In this document: piece by piece, positions 7,533-14,230 of the stretch
How positions within the stretch are numbered: position 1 is the first letter of the stretch
How the letters are laid out: every line of letters begins with the position of its first letter
Assembly: GCA_943331855.1 (NCBI GenBank)
Contig: CALQNE010000033.1
Location: 1-18,848 of the forward strand
From: Bordetella parapertussis
GTDB lineage: Bacteria; Pseudomonadota; Gammaproteobacteria; Burkholderiales; Burkholderiaceae_B
Direction of reading: 5' to 3'
DNA length: 18,848 nucleotides
Made by a program: the position numbers and the translations under genes
The notes under the pieces: model-generated
Seen by the model: only the letters and a program-made list of their open reading frames with translations
What the model was told of the DNA's origin: nothing
Databases searched by the model: none

Positions 7533-7548
7533 ACAAATTATTATTTGT
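7533..7548. repeat. 16-bp inverted repeat upstream of the MFS gene
   Basis: ACAAAT-TATT-ATTTGT is a perfect palindrome with 6-base arms, in the divergent region between the PPC and MFS genes, about 80 bases before the chosen MFS start. It is a candidate operator; no regulator gene is adjacent. It overlaps the TTG at 7545, one reason to doubt that start. Confidence 0.4.
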
Positions 7549-7628
7549 TCATAAATAGACGGGGCCGGTCACGGCTAAAAGTTGACTTAAACACGACGTC
7601 ACAACTTCATTGTCAAACACAGCCTGTC

Positions 7629-8807
7629 ATGCATAGTTTTGCCCCTTCAGCAATGATGTTAAGCGTCGCAGTCGTTTCTGCCCTCGTGCTAAACGCTGTC
7701 CCAATTCTGGCGCCTGTTGCAGCGCAATCGCTTTCGGTCTCCCCAGAGTGGATTGGCTACTTTATCTCAATTGTCTATGTCACCGGAATGCTATCGGCCT
7801 TAGCATCCGGAAATTTCATTGTGCGTTTCGGCGCCATCCGCATGAGTCAGGTTGGATTAGTTTTATGCGCGCTAGGCCTGGCCCTTGTCGCTTGTGGCAC
7901 GTTGGTGCTGGTTGTTTTAGGTGCGATTGTCATGGGACTAGGCTATGGTCCTGTTTCACCTGCCAGTTCGCATGTTTTAGCGCGTACGACGACGCCTGGT
8001 CGCCGCAGCCTGGCCTTTTCAATTCGCCAGACCGGAAATCCCTTGGCGGGCTTTCTGGCGGGGCTATCGATTCCGGCCTTGGTCGTGATTGCGGGATGGC
8101 AAATCACGCTGTTTATGGTCTCGGCTTTATTATTTTTGTTTGTCTGGATTGCCGAACCATTTCGTCAGAATCTGGATGATGACCGCATTGCCTCGAGCCC
8201 CTTTTCACTTGAGCAAATCACGCGACCCATCAAACTTATCTTTTTGAATCAAGGGCTACGAGAACTGGCTTTTGTCTCGTTCTTATTTTGCGGTCTGCAA
8301 ATGATTCTCACGACCTATCTGGTCACCTATCTCACCCTCGAACTAAAGATTTCATTTGTAGCGGCAGGCTTTGCGCTCGCAATGACTCAATTGACAAGCG
8401 TATTTGCGCGGGTGTTTTGGGGCTATGTTGCAGATAGGTTCTTATCGCCTCGCAAGGTGATGGCCATTTTAGGCGTCATTATGGCCATTGCTTCGGTCTT
8501 AACAGGTGCAATGTCCCCAGATTGGCCCTTTGGTCTGGTTCTCTTATTAACCGCCGTCTTTGGCGCGTCGGCTATTGGTTGGAACGGCGTCTATATGGCC
8601 GAGGTCGCACGAATTTCTCCGCCAGGCATGATTGCATCCACGACCGGTGCCTCGTTATTTTTTACCTATCTTGGCGGGATTGTCTGCCCCTCGGGCTTTG
8701 CTTACGTCATTATGGCCACCGCAAGCTATCAAACCGGCTTCATTATCTTTGGCTTGTTATCGCTTTTAGCGAGCCTGAGTCTGGTTCTGAACAGAAATAA
8801 ACACTGA
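7629..8807 (+). CDS. MFS transporter
   Basis: This 392-residue inner-membrane carrier has about 12 hydrophobic segments. The first membrane segment begins around SVAVVSALVLNAVPILAPVA. A degenerate motif A lies between segments 2 and 3 (GNFIVRFGAIRMSQ), and a better one between segments 8 and 9 (GYVADRFLSPRKVM), as expected for the two halves of the major facilitator fold. SIRQTGNPLAGFLAG resembles segment 5 of the CynX-like and organic-anion MFS groups. I chose the ATG at 7629. A TTG at 7545 would add 28 polar residues and lies inside a palindrome; ATG 7653 is another option. No strong Shine-Dalgarno is seen. The gene may import or export the substrate of the downstream acyl-CoA operon; this is inferred from position. 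Confidence 0.87.
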   Translation: MHSFAPSAMMLSVAVVSALVLNAVPILAPVAAQSLSVSPEWIGYFISIVYVTGMLSALASGNFIVRFGAIRMSQVGLVLCALGLALVACGTLVLVVLGAIVMGLGYGPVSPASSHVLARTTTPGRRSLAFSIRQTGNPLAGFLAGLSIPALVVIAGWQITLFMVSALLFLFVWIAEPFRQNLDDDRIASSPFSLEQITRPIKLIFLNQGLRELAFVSFLFCGLQMILTTYLVTYLTLELKISFVAAGFALAMTQLTSVFARVFWGYVADRFLSPRKVMAILGVIMAIASVLTGAMSPDWPFGLVLLLTAVFGASAIGWNGVYMAEVARISPPGMIASTTGASLFFTYLGGIVCPSGFAYVIMATASYQTGFIIFGLLSLLASLSLVLNRNKH

Positions 8808-8831
8808 AACGACCGACTTGCGCCAAATCAA

Positions 8832-8858
8832 AGCAAGATTTGCTGAAATTGCGATAAT
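8832..8858 (+). promoter_or_regulatory. Extended -10 promoter and inverted repeat upstream of the acyl-CoA operon
   Basis: TGCGATAAT (8850-8858) is an extended -10 element (TGn plus GATAAT) 41 bases before the ATG at 8900. Just upstream, AGCAA-GAT-TTGCT (8832-8844) is a 13-base inverted repeat where a -35 hexamer would be; no good -35 is present. This fits a promoter controlled by a bound regulator, but no regulator gene is adjacent. Confidence 0.4.
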
Positions 8859-8899
8859 AGCCACTGATTTTATTGATTCAGCCACTAGGACAGCCTCTC

Positions 8900-10072
8900 A
8901 TGGATTTTGCTCTGACCCCGGCGCAGCTTGACCTGCAACAGCGTACCCGCAGCTTTATTGCTGAAAAAATCATTCCGCTCGAAAAAGACCCGCGTGCCAC
9001 CTCACACGGGCCCACGGCAGACTTCCGAGCTGAACTCGTGGCTTTAGCGCGTCAAGCAGGTCTTTTAACACCCCACGCCTCCGTGGAGTTTGGTGGTATG
9101 GGCCTGAGTCACGTTGATAAAGCCATTGTCTTTGAAGAGGCCGGCTACTCAACGTTAGGCCCGACGGCCATGAATATTCACGCGCCGGATGAAGGCAATA
9201 TTCATTTAATGGAGATTGTTGCGACCGAAGCGCAAAAGGAGCGTTGGTTAAGACCACAAGTGCAAGGGCTGACACGCTCTTGCTTTGCGATGACTGAACC
9301 CTCGCCAGGCGCAGGTGCCGACCCAGGCATGATGCTCACGACCGCTGTGCGTGATGGCGACGATTACGTCATTAACGGCACCAAATGGTTTATCACCGGT
9401 GCTGAAGGGGCAACCTATTGCATCATTATGGCCAAGATGGAAGACGGCTCAGCAACCATGTTTTTAAGTGATATGGATCGCAAAGGCATTTCGATTGCGC
9501 GCCAGATGGAGGCAATGGATAGCTGCTTTGCCGGTGGTCACTGCGTCATGAAATTCGACAATGTACGCGTGCCTGCTACGGACGTTTTAGGTGAAATCGG
9601 ACGAGGCTTCAAATATGCACAGGTTCGTTTAGCCCCTGCCCGCCTGACGCATTGCATGCGTTGGTTAGGACAAGCGCGCCGCGCACACGATATTGCTACA
9701 CAATATGCGCGCACCCGTGAGGCCTTCGGTCGCATCCTGGGCAAACACGAAGGCGTAGGCTTTATGCTTGCAGATAACGACATGGATTTACAAACCGCAC
9801 GCCTGCATATTGCGCACACAGCCTGGCTCTTGGATCAGGGCCAGAGCTGTAACTTTGAATCAAGTCGTGCAAAAGTGACCTGCTCTGAGGCTGAATGGCG
9901 CGTGGTTGATCGATGCGTACAAATTTTAGGTGGTCAGGGTGTGACGGGCGAAACGATTGTGATGCGCATCTTTATGGAGAGGCGTGGCTTTAGAATTTAT
10001 GATGGTCCAAGTGAAGTTCATCGCTGGAGCATGGCCCGTAAAATTATCGACGCAGCGGGGAAAACAACGTGA
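8900..10072 (+). CDS. Acyl-CoA dehydrogenase of the ACAD10/11 (LvaC-like) type
   Basis: This 390-residue cytoplasmic flavoenzyme has the full acyl-CoA dehydrogenase fold. FAMTEPSPGAGADP (129-142) is the signature loop, KWFITGA (162-168) follows, and a C-terminal helical domain carries ARTREAFGR and QILGGQGVTGET. The catalytic region reads RIYDGPSEVHR (365-375): Asp368 stands where ordinary dehydrogenases have Glu. D-G-P-x-E-V-H is characteristic of the ACAD10/ACAD11 group, which acts on 4-hydroxyacyl-CoA after 4-phosphorylation. The start is the ATG at 8900, with AGGA nine bases upstream; the in-frame TTG at 8873 is rejected. Its stop overlaps the next start (GTGA). Together with the SDR and phosphotransferase it suggests removal of phosphate from a 4-phosphoacyl-CoA to give an enoyl-CoA. 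Confidence 0.87.
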   Translation: MDFALTPAQLDLQQRTRSFIAEKIIPLEKDPRATSHGPTADFRAELVALARQAGLLTPHASVEFGGMGLSHVDKAIVFEEAGYSTLGPTAMNIHAPDEGNIHLMEIVATEAQKERWLRPQVQGLTRSCFAMTEPSPGAGADPGMMLTTAVRDGDDYVINGTKWFITGAEGATYCIIMAKMEDGSATMFLSDMDRKGISIARQMEAMDSCFAGGHCVMKFDNVRVPATDVLGEIGRGFKYAQVRLAPARLTHCMRWLGQARRAHDIATQYARTREAFGRILGKHEGVGFMLADNDMDLQTARLHIAHTAWLLDQGQSCNFESSRAKVTCSEAEWRVVDRCVQILGGQGVTGETIVMRIFMERRGFRIYDGPSEVHRWSMARKIIDAAGKTT

Positions 10073-10845
10073 GTCATGTTTTAGATATTTTTAGTTTGAA
10101 AGGTCACGTTGCTTTAGTAACCGGCGCATCCAGTGGGATCGGACATCATCTTGCGCACACCTTAGCGCGCGCTGGCGCGCACGTCATTGTTGCTGCACGC
10201 CGTGCCGACAAACTCGCTAACCTGGTTGCTGAGTTAAAAGCCTCTGGTGCAATGGCACACGCGGTGTCCTTAGACGTAACCAGTCAGGCGAGCGTCAAGG
10301 CCTGTTTCGATCAAATTGAAACGATTGTAGGTGTCGCTGACATCATCATTAGCAATGCTGGCACCTCCGTTGAGAAACCAGCGCTTGAGCAAACCGAAGA
10401 AGATTGGGATAGCGTACTCGATACGAATTTAAAAGGTTGCTGGATGGTTGATACTGAAGCAGCCCGACGCTTAGTGAAACAAAAAAAGAAAGGCAGCATT
10501 ATCAATATCGCCTCGATTTTAGGCGCACGGGTAGCGGGCGCCGTGGTTGGCTATTCGGCCTCAAAAGCGGGTGTGATTCAATTTACAAAGTCTCTCGCTC
10601 TTGAATTTGCAAGGTATGGCATTCGCGTAAACGCCTTGCTGCCAGGTTATGTCATCACCGACCTGAACCGTGACTTTTTGCTCAGCGAGCAAGGTCAAAA
10701 GCTTCAAGCACGTGTGCCTTCACGACGCTTTTCTGAGTTGTCAGATATGGATGGCCCAGTCTTGTTGCTTGCGTCTGACGCGGGCCAAGCAATGACCGGC
10801 ACCTCGGTGACCGTTGACTGGGGCCATTCAGTGAGTTCGTTATGA
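10069..10845 (+). CDS. SDR oxidoreductase (LvaD-like position)
   Basis: This 258-residue classical SDR has all expected residues: TGASSGIG (18-25), AARR (42-45) suggesting NADP(H), SNAG (95-98), the catalytic Ser149, and GYSASK with Tyr162 and Lys166. The start is a GTG overlapping the dehydrogenase stop, with GGGGA eight bases upstream. Its own stop overlaps the phosphotransferase ATG. In the Pseudomonas levulinate pathway an SDR (LvaD) reduces the 4-keto group of levulinyl-CoA to 4-hydroxyvaleryl-CoA. The same role is likely here, but oxidation of a 3-hydroxyacyl-CoA is equally possible from sequence alone. Unlike the SDR at 4888 its catalytic set is intact. Confidence 0.88.
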   Translation: MSHVLDIFSLKGHVALVTGASSGIGHHLAHTLARAGAHVIVAARRADKLANLVAELKASGAMAHAVSLDVTSQASVKACFDQIETIVGVADIIISNAGTSVEKPALEQTEEDWDSVLDTNLKGCWMVDTEAARRLVKQKKKGSIINIASILGARVAGAVVGYSASKAGVIQFTKSLALEFARYGIRVNALLPGYVITDLNRDFLLSEQGQKLQARVPSRRFSELSDMDGPVLLLASDAGQAMTGTSVTVDWGHSVSSL

Positions 10846-11903
10846 GCGGTATGGAAAAGACCTCAGGCACGAACACTGCCGCAGCTTTTGATGTAGCCAT
10901 TCTGGCTGACTGGATGCATGTAAAAGGCTTTCTAGATCGTGCCTCGCTGTCTGTAAAGCCTTTAACAGGCGGCCAATCAAATCCAACTTTTCTGTTGACC
11001 AGCGGTGCGCAACAATTTGTCTTACGTAAAAAACCTCCGGGTGTCTTATTGCCTTCAGCGCACGCGGTTGATCGTGAGTATCGTGTCATGCAGGCTTTGC
11101 AAGGCAGCGAAGTGCCTGTACCAAAGCTCTATGCCTATAGCGACGATTTAAATATTGTTGGTACGCCTTTTTACTTGATGGAATTCTTGAATGGTCGCGT
11201 CATCGTTGATCAATCGCTACCTGGTTTAAGTCCCGCTGAGCGCACTGCCATCTATCAGGATATGAATCGTGTGATGTCAGCGCTGCATCAAGTGGATATC
11301 AATGCAGTCGGTCTCGAAACCTTTGGGCGCGCTGGAAATTATTTTGGTCGCCAGATTGCCCGTTGGAGCCGTCAATACCAAGAAGCGCGCAGCGAAGATA
11401 TCCCGGCACTGGAAGCGCTGATTGAATGGCTTCCTGCCAATATCCCGGAAGGCGATCAAACCACGATAGTCCATGGCGACTATCGTTTGGATAATTTAGT
11501 ACTGCACCCAACTGAACCGCGTGCGATTGGTTTGCTTGACTGGGAGCTTGCCACACTGGGGCATCCCTTGGCGGACTTTGCTTATCACTGCATGAGCTGG
11601 CATATCCCCGCCACCTTATGGCGAGGTATTGGGGGCTTGGATCTAAAAGCCTTGGGTATTCCAAGCGAAGCCGACTACATCAAACAATATGGTGCGACCA
11701 CGGGCTTTCAAGGGATTGAGCATTGGGATTTTTATATCGCCTATAACCTTTTTAGAATCGCTGCGATCTTGCAAGGCATCGCTCGGCGTGCGCAAGACGG
11801 CACGGCCGCCGCGAACGATGCCATCGAAACCGGTAGTAAAGCTAGACCACTCGCAGAAATCGGTTGGAAGTATGCGCAGCGCTATCAAGCCAGTCGGCGT
11901 TAA
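10842..11903 (+). CDS. APH-type phosphotransferase, ACAD10/11 kinase-domain / LvaA-like
   Basis: This 353-residue protein has the aminoglycoside/choline kinase fold. LTGGQSNPTFLL (41-52), VLRKKPPG (60-67) with the ATP-site lysine, and SAHAVDREYRVMQAL (72-86) match the group of kinases fused to acyl-CoA dehydrogenases in ACAD10 and ACAD11. The catalytic loop is HGDYRLDN (211-218), with Asp213 as base and Asn218 as metal ligand. DWELATLGHPLADFAY (233-248) supplies the second metal ligand, Asp233. It is therefore unlikely to be an antibiotic-resistance kinase and probably phosphorylates the 4-hydroxyl of a hydroxyacyl-CoA. The ATG overlaps the SDR stop; a second ATG nine bases on is possible. 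The small LvaB partner known from Pseudomonas is not found in this window. Confidence 0.87.
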   Translation: MSGMEKTSGTNTAAAFDVAILADWMHVKGFLDRASLSVKPLTGGQSNPTFLLTSGAQQFVLRKKPPGVLLPSAHAVDREYRVMQALQGSEVPVPKLYAYSDDLNIVGTPFYLMEFLNGRVIVDQSLPGLSPAERTAIYQDMNRVMSALHQVDINAVGLETFGRAGNYFGRQIARWSRQYQEARSEDIPALEALIEWLPANIPEGDQTTIVHGDYRLDNLVLHPTEPRAIGLLDWELATLGHPLADFAYHCMSWHIPATLWRGIGGLDLKALGIPSEADYIKQYGATTGFQGIEHWDFYIAYNLFRIAAILQGIARRAQDGTAAANDAIETGSKARPLAEIGWKYAQRYQASRR

Positions 11904-11958
11904 CTCTAAAATTGTTGTTTATTAAAACGCTCACCGTAAGCCCTCTTTAGGAAAGCTC

Positions 11959-13113
11959 ATGACGCACCATCCTTCAATCTCTGAGTCTCGTATCGGTAGC
12001 TGGCATGATGCACCTGCGGCGATCGGCGCGCCGGTGGACACCATTGACACCCCCGCCCTGTTAATTGAACTGGATGCTTTCGAACGCAATTTGGCTGAGG
12101 TGCACGCGGTCATCCAAACGGCCGGCATTGCGGTGCGTTCGCATGGCAAAGCGCACAAATGCCCTGATATTGCCTTACGACAGATTCAGGCCGGCGCAGT
12201 AGGGATTTGCGTACAAAAAGCCAGCGAGGCTGAGGCGTTTATAGAAGTGGGCGTTAAAAACATCTTGATCACCAATCAAGTTGTCGGTGTTCGAAAGGTT
12301 GAGCGAATTGCAAGACTGGCCGCACATGCTCATATGGGCGTGTGTGTTGACAATGTGGTGCAGGTGCACCAGATCGGCGCGGCTGCGCGTCGTCATCACG
12401 TGGCCATTGATGTGTATATCGAGCAAGATGTCGGAGCAGGACGCTGCGGCGTCACCACGCATGCTGCAGCAATCGAATTAGCGCAGGCGATTCAAACCTA
12501 TTCTCCCGCCTTGGTCTTTGCCGGATTGCAGGCTTATCACGGCAAAGCTCAACATTTACGAACATCAGCAGAACGCACTCAAGCGATTGGCTCGGCGTGC
12601 GATAAAGTTAGAGACATGATTGCTGCGTTAAAAGTCGCAGGCTTTGAAGTGAATGCAGTGACCGGCGGTGGCACCGGTACGTATGAAGTCGAAGCTGAAT
12701 CAGGCCTGTACACAGAGGTACAGCCTGGCTCATATGTGTTGATGGATAACGACTACGGTAAAAATACCCCCGCAACCGATACGCCCGAGCTTCAGCACGT
12801 CTTGCATGCCTTATGTACGGTCATCAGTGTCAGTTCGACCCATTCAGTCGTGGATGGCGGTTTAAAGTGTTTTGCCGTGGACTCTGGGTTGCCCCGCGTC
12901 GTGTTGCCGGGGTGGACGGTGAAGAGCGTAACCGACGAGCATACGACGATCGTGCCAGAACCAGGCACTCCTGCTGTGAAGGTGGGTGACAAAATCAGAT
13001 TCATTCCCGGCCACTGCGACCCCACCGTCAATTTGCATGACTGGTTGATTGCGGTACGTAACGGGAAGGTCGAAGAATTATGGCCAGTATCTGCGCGCGG
13101 TGCAGTCTTTTAA
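11959..13113 (+). CDS. D-threonine aldolase-type PLP enzyme
   Basis: This 384-residue fold-type III PLP enzyme splits or dehydrates D-3-hydroxy amino acids. RSHGKAHKCPDIALRQ (60-75) holds the PLP lysine, Lys64. GAVGICVQKASEAEAF (79-94) and AGLQAYHG (188-195) are strong D-threonine aldolase signatures, and TGGGTG (235-240) binds phosphate. The metal site is DEH (326-328) with PGHCDPTVNLHD (350-361): His352 and Asp354, the His-x-Asp pair of metal-dependent D-threonine aldolases. Related 3-hydroxy-D-aspartate aldolases share these motifs, so the substrate is open. AGGAAA lies six bases before the ATG. It follows the phosphotransferase after 55 bases on the same strand and may be co-transcribed, although its chemistry has no obvious link. 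It converges with the RHH gene after 14 bases. Confidence 0.87.
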   Translation: MTHHPSISESRIGSWHDAPAAIGAPVDTIDTPALLIELDAFERNLAEVHAVIQTAGIAVRSHGKAHKCPDIALRQIQAGAVGICVQKASEAEAFIEVGVKNILITNQVVGVRKVERIARLAAHAHMGVCVDNVVQVHQIGAAARRHHVAIDVYIEQDVGAGRCGVTTHAAAIELAQAIQTYSPALVFAGLQAYHGKAQHLRTSAERTQAIGSACDKVRDMIAALKVAGFEVNAVTGGGTGTYEVEAESGLYTEVQPGSYVLMDNDYGKNTPATDTPELQHVLHALCTVISVSSTHSVVDGGLKCFAVDSGLPRVVLPGWTVKSVTDEHTTIVPEPGTPAVKVGDKIRFIPGHCDPTVNLHDWLIAVRNGKVEELWPVSARGAVF

Positions 13114-13127
13114 CGCAAGTAAAAATC

Positions 13128-13565
13128 TTAGCGTTTCAAGACGCGTGAGGCTGCTTTTAGGATCAGTGTGGCAACCACATCGCTACGTGGCTCTTTAAAA
13201 TGCTCGGCTAAATCATCTAGCGCTTTTGACACATCGCGATCAAGAATCATCTCAACTCGTTTTGCGCCCGCTTCGATCCGTTTACGGCGATGTTCGGCGG
13301 TGCGTTCGACTGCAGAAACTGGGATCTCAAGCCGCGGACGACCGCGTCTGGATAAGCCTGGCAAAAAAGCCTGCCCGGCTAACGCACCCGATCGGGTTGA
13401 CTGCTGAGACTTAGTCGCTTTAACAGTAGGACGACGCGTAGCCGCCGGCGGTTTTTCTGCCTGTTCGGCTAATAGGGCTTGTTCGATCTGTTCAGGAGTA
13501 GGTAGCTCAAGATCTAAATCGTCAAATAGCGACTGAGGAATTGGCATTGCCTTGGGCGAATTCAT
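13128..13565 (-). CDS. AT-hook/ribbon-helix-helix DNA-binding protein
   Basis: This small, charged protein has 145 residues. Residues 1-70 look disordered, with acidic and then Pro/Ala/Lys stretches. RRGRPRLE (73-80) resembles an AT-hook. Residues 102-144 look like a ribbon-helix-helix unit: strand KRVEMILD, helix DVSKALDDLAEHF, turn KEPRSD, and helix VVATLILKAASRVLK. It probably binds DNA as a dimer; a role as a local repressor is inferred. The ATG at 13563-13565 has no Shine-Dalgarno; ATG codon 7 is an alternative with AAGG too close. Upstream is a 92-base, roughly 15% G+C region with two matching boxes around the promoter, suggesting autoregulation. I recognise the fold type but not a named gene. 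Confidence 0.7.
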   Translation of the reverse strand: MNSPKAMPIPQSLFDDLDLELPTPEQIEQALLAEQAEKPPAATRRPTVKATKSQQSTRSGALAGQAFLPGLSRRGRPRLEIPVSAVERTAEHRRKRIEAGAKRVEMILDRDVSKALDDLAEHFKEPRSDVVATLILKAASRVLKR

Positions 13566-13577
13566 TTGAATTTATAA

Positions 13578-13642
13578 ATAACCGGATATTTATTTTATAT
13601 TATATATGAATAACTTAAATAATAAATAAAAATACCCGGATA
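13578..13642 (-). promoter_or_regulatory. AT-rich promoter of the RHH gene flanked by two CCGG boxes
   Basis: A perfect TATAAT (13599-13604, minus strand) lies 33 bases before the ATG. Two boxes differing at one base of 11 flank it: ATAACCGGATA (13578-13588), between the likely transcription start and the ATG, and ATACCCGGATA (13632-13642), just upstream of the -35 position. They are in the same orientation, 54 bases apart, about five helical turns. By my count 14 of 92 bases from 13566 to 13657 are G or C. This is the layout expected for an autoregulated promoter. Confidence 0.55.
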
Positions 13643-13657
13643 AATTAAATAGAAAGA

Positions 13658-14194
13658 CTAGGAAGGATGCGTTGAGTCTCCGACTCCCAAGGCCCGTTGT
13701 AGCATCGCCGTATCGCGCCAGGCTCCGAACTTATATCCGACAGAGCGAAAAGTCCCCGCAAGCGTAAAACCAAGACTCTGGTGCAAGGCGACGGACGGTG
13801 GGCTCGCGTCGCCACAGACTGCCATCATTTGCCGATAACCCTTGTCAGTGCAAATTTGAATAAGTTTGCTCAGTAGTAATCGACCAATACCCTGCCCTGC
13901 CATCCCGTCGCGAATATAGACCGAGTCTTCAACCGTAAAGCGATAGGCAGGTCGAGGGCGGTAGAGCGTCACGTAGGCGTAGCCTACCACCTGACCGTTT
14001 TTCTCGGCCACTAAATAAGGCAACTGACGCCCCACCACATCCGCGCGCCGTTGGCGCATTTCATCAACCGTTGGTGGAGTGAGCTCAAACGATGCGGTCC
14101 CGTGCAGAACATGATGTGAATAAATGTCTTGAATCACCGCGACGTCCGACTCGGCGCTATCGCGAATTGTCAGGGCTGAGGCCGGTGTTGTCAT
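13658..14194 (-). CDS. GNAT N-acetyltransferase, phosphinothricin-acetyltransferase-like
   Basis: This 178-residue acetyl-CoA-dependent acetyltransferase belongs to the PAT/MnaT group. IYSHHVLHGTASFE (24-37) matches the conserved N-terminus; VEDSVYI (88-94), the acetyl-CoA loop GMAGQGIGRLLL (97-108) and the C-terminal VGYKFGAWRDTAMLQRALG (152-170) are group motifs. Members acetylate phosphinothricin, methionine sulfoximine or methionine sulfone; many chromosomal ones only protect against such analogues. The natural substrate here is unknown. It follows the glycosyltransferase after 36 bases and is probably the last gene of that operon. No clear Shine-Dalgarno is seen. Confidence 0.85.
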   Translation of the reverse strand: MTTPASALTIRDSAESDVAVIQDIYSHHVLHGTASFELTPPTVDEMRQRRADVVGRQLPYLVAEKNGQVVGYAYVTLYRPRPAYRFTVEDSVYIRDGMAGQGIGRLLLSKLIQICTDKGYRQMMAVCGDASPPSVALHQSLGFTLAGTFRSVGYKFGAWRDTAMLQRALGVGDSTHPS

Positions 14195-14230
14195 GAAAGC
14201 AATACCGCAAATCGATTTTTGTTAAACATC

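Noticed and set aside
8900..10072. Loss of the catalytic Glu (Asp instead) as a sign of an inactive dehydrogenase
   Set aside because: The DGPxEVH form is the normal pattern of the ACAD10/11 group, so it marks the subfamily, not inactivation.
10842..11903. Aminoglycoside phosphotransferase, i.e. antibiotic resistance
   Set aside because: The HGDYRLDN motif is shared, but the GGQSNPT, LRKKPPG and SAHAVDREYRV segments and the neighbouring dehydrogenase point to the ACAD10/11 kinase group.
13658..14194. GNAT gene as an acquired herbicide or antibiotic resistance cassette
   Set aside because: No mobile element flanks it, and it sits 36 bases downstream of the glycosyltransferase in a chromosomal operon; such genes are common chromosomally.
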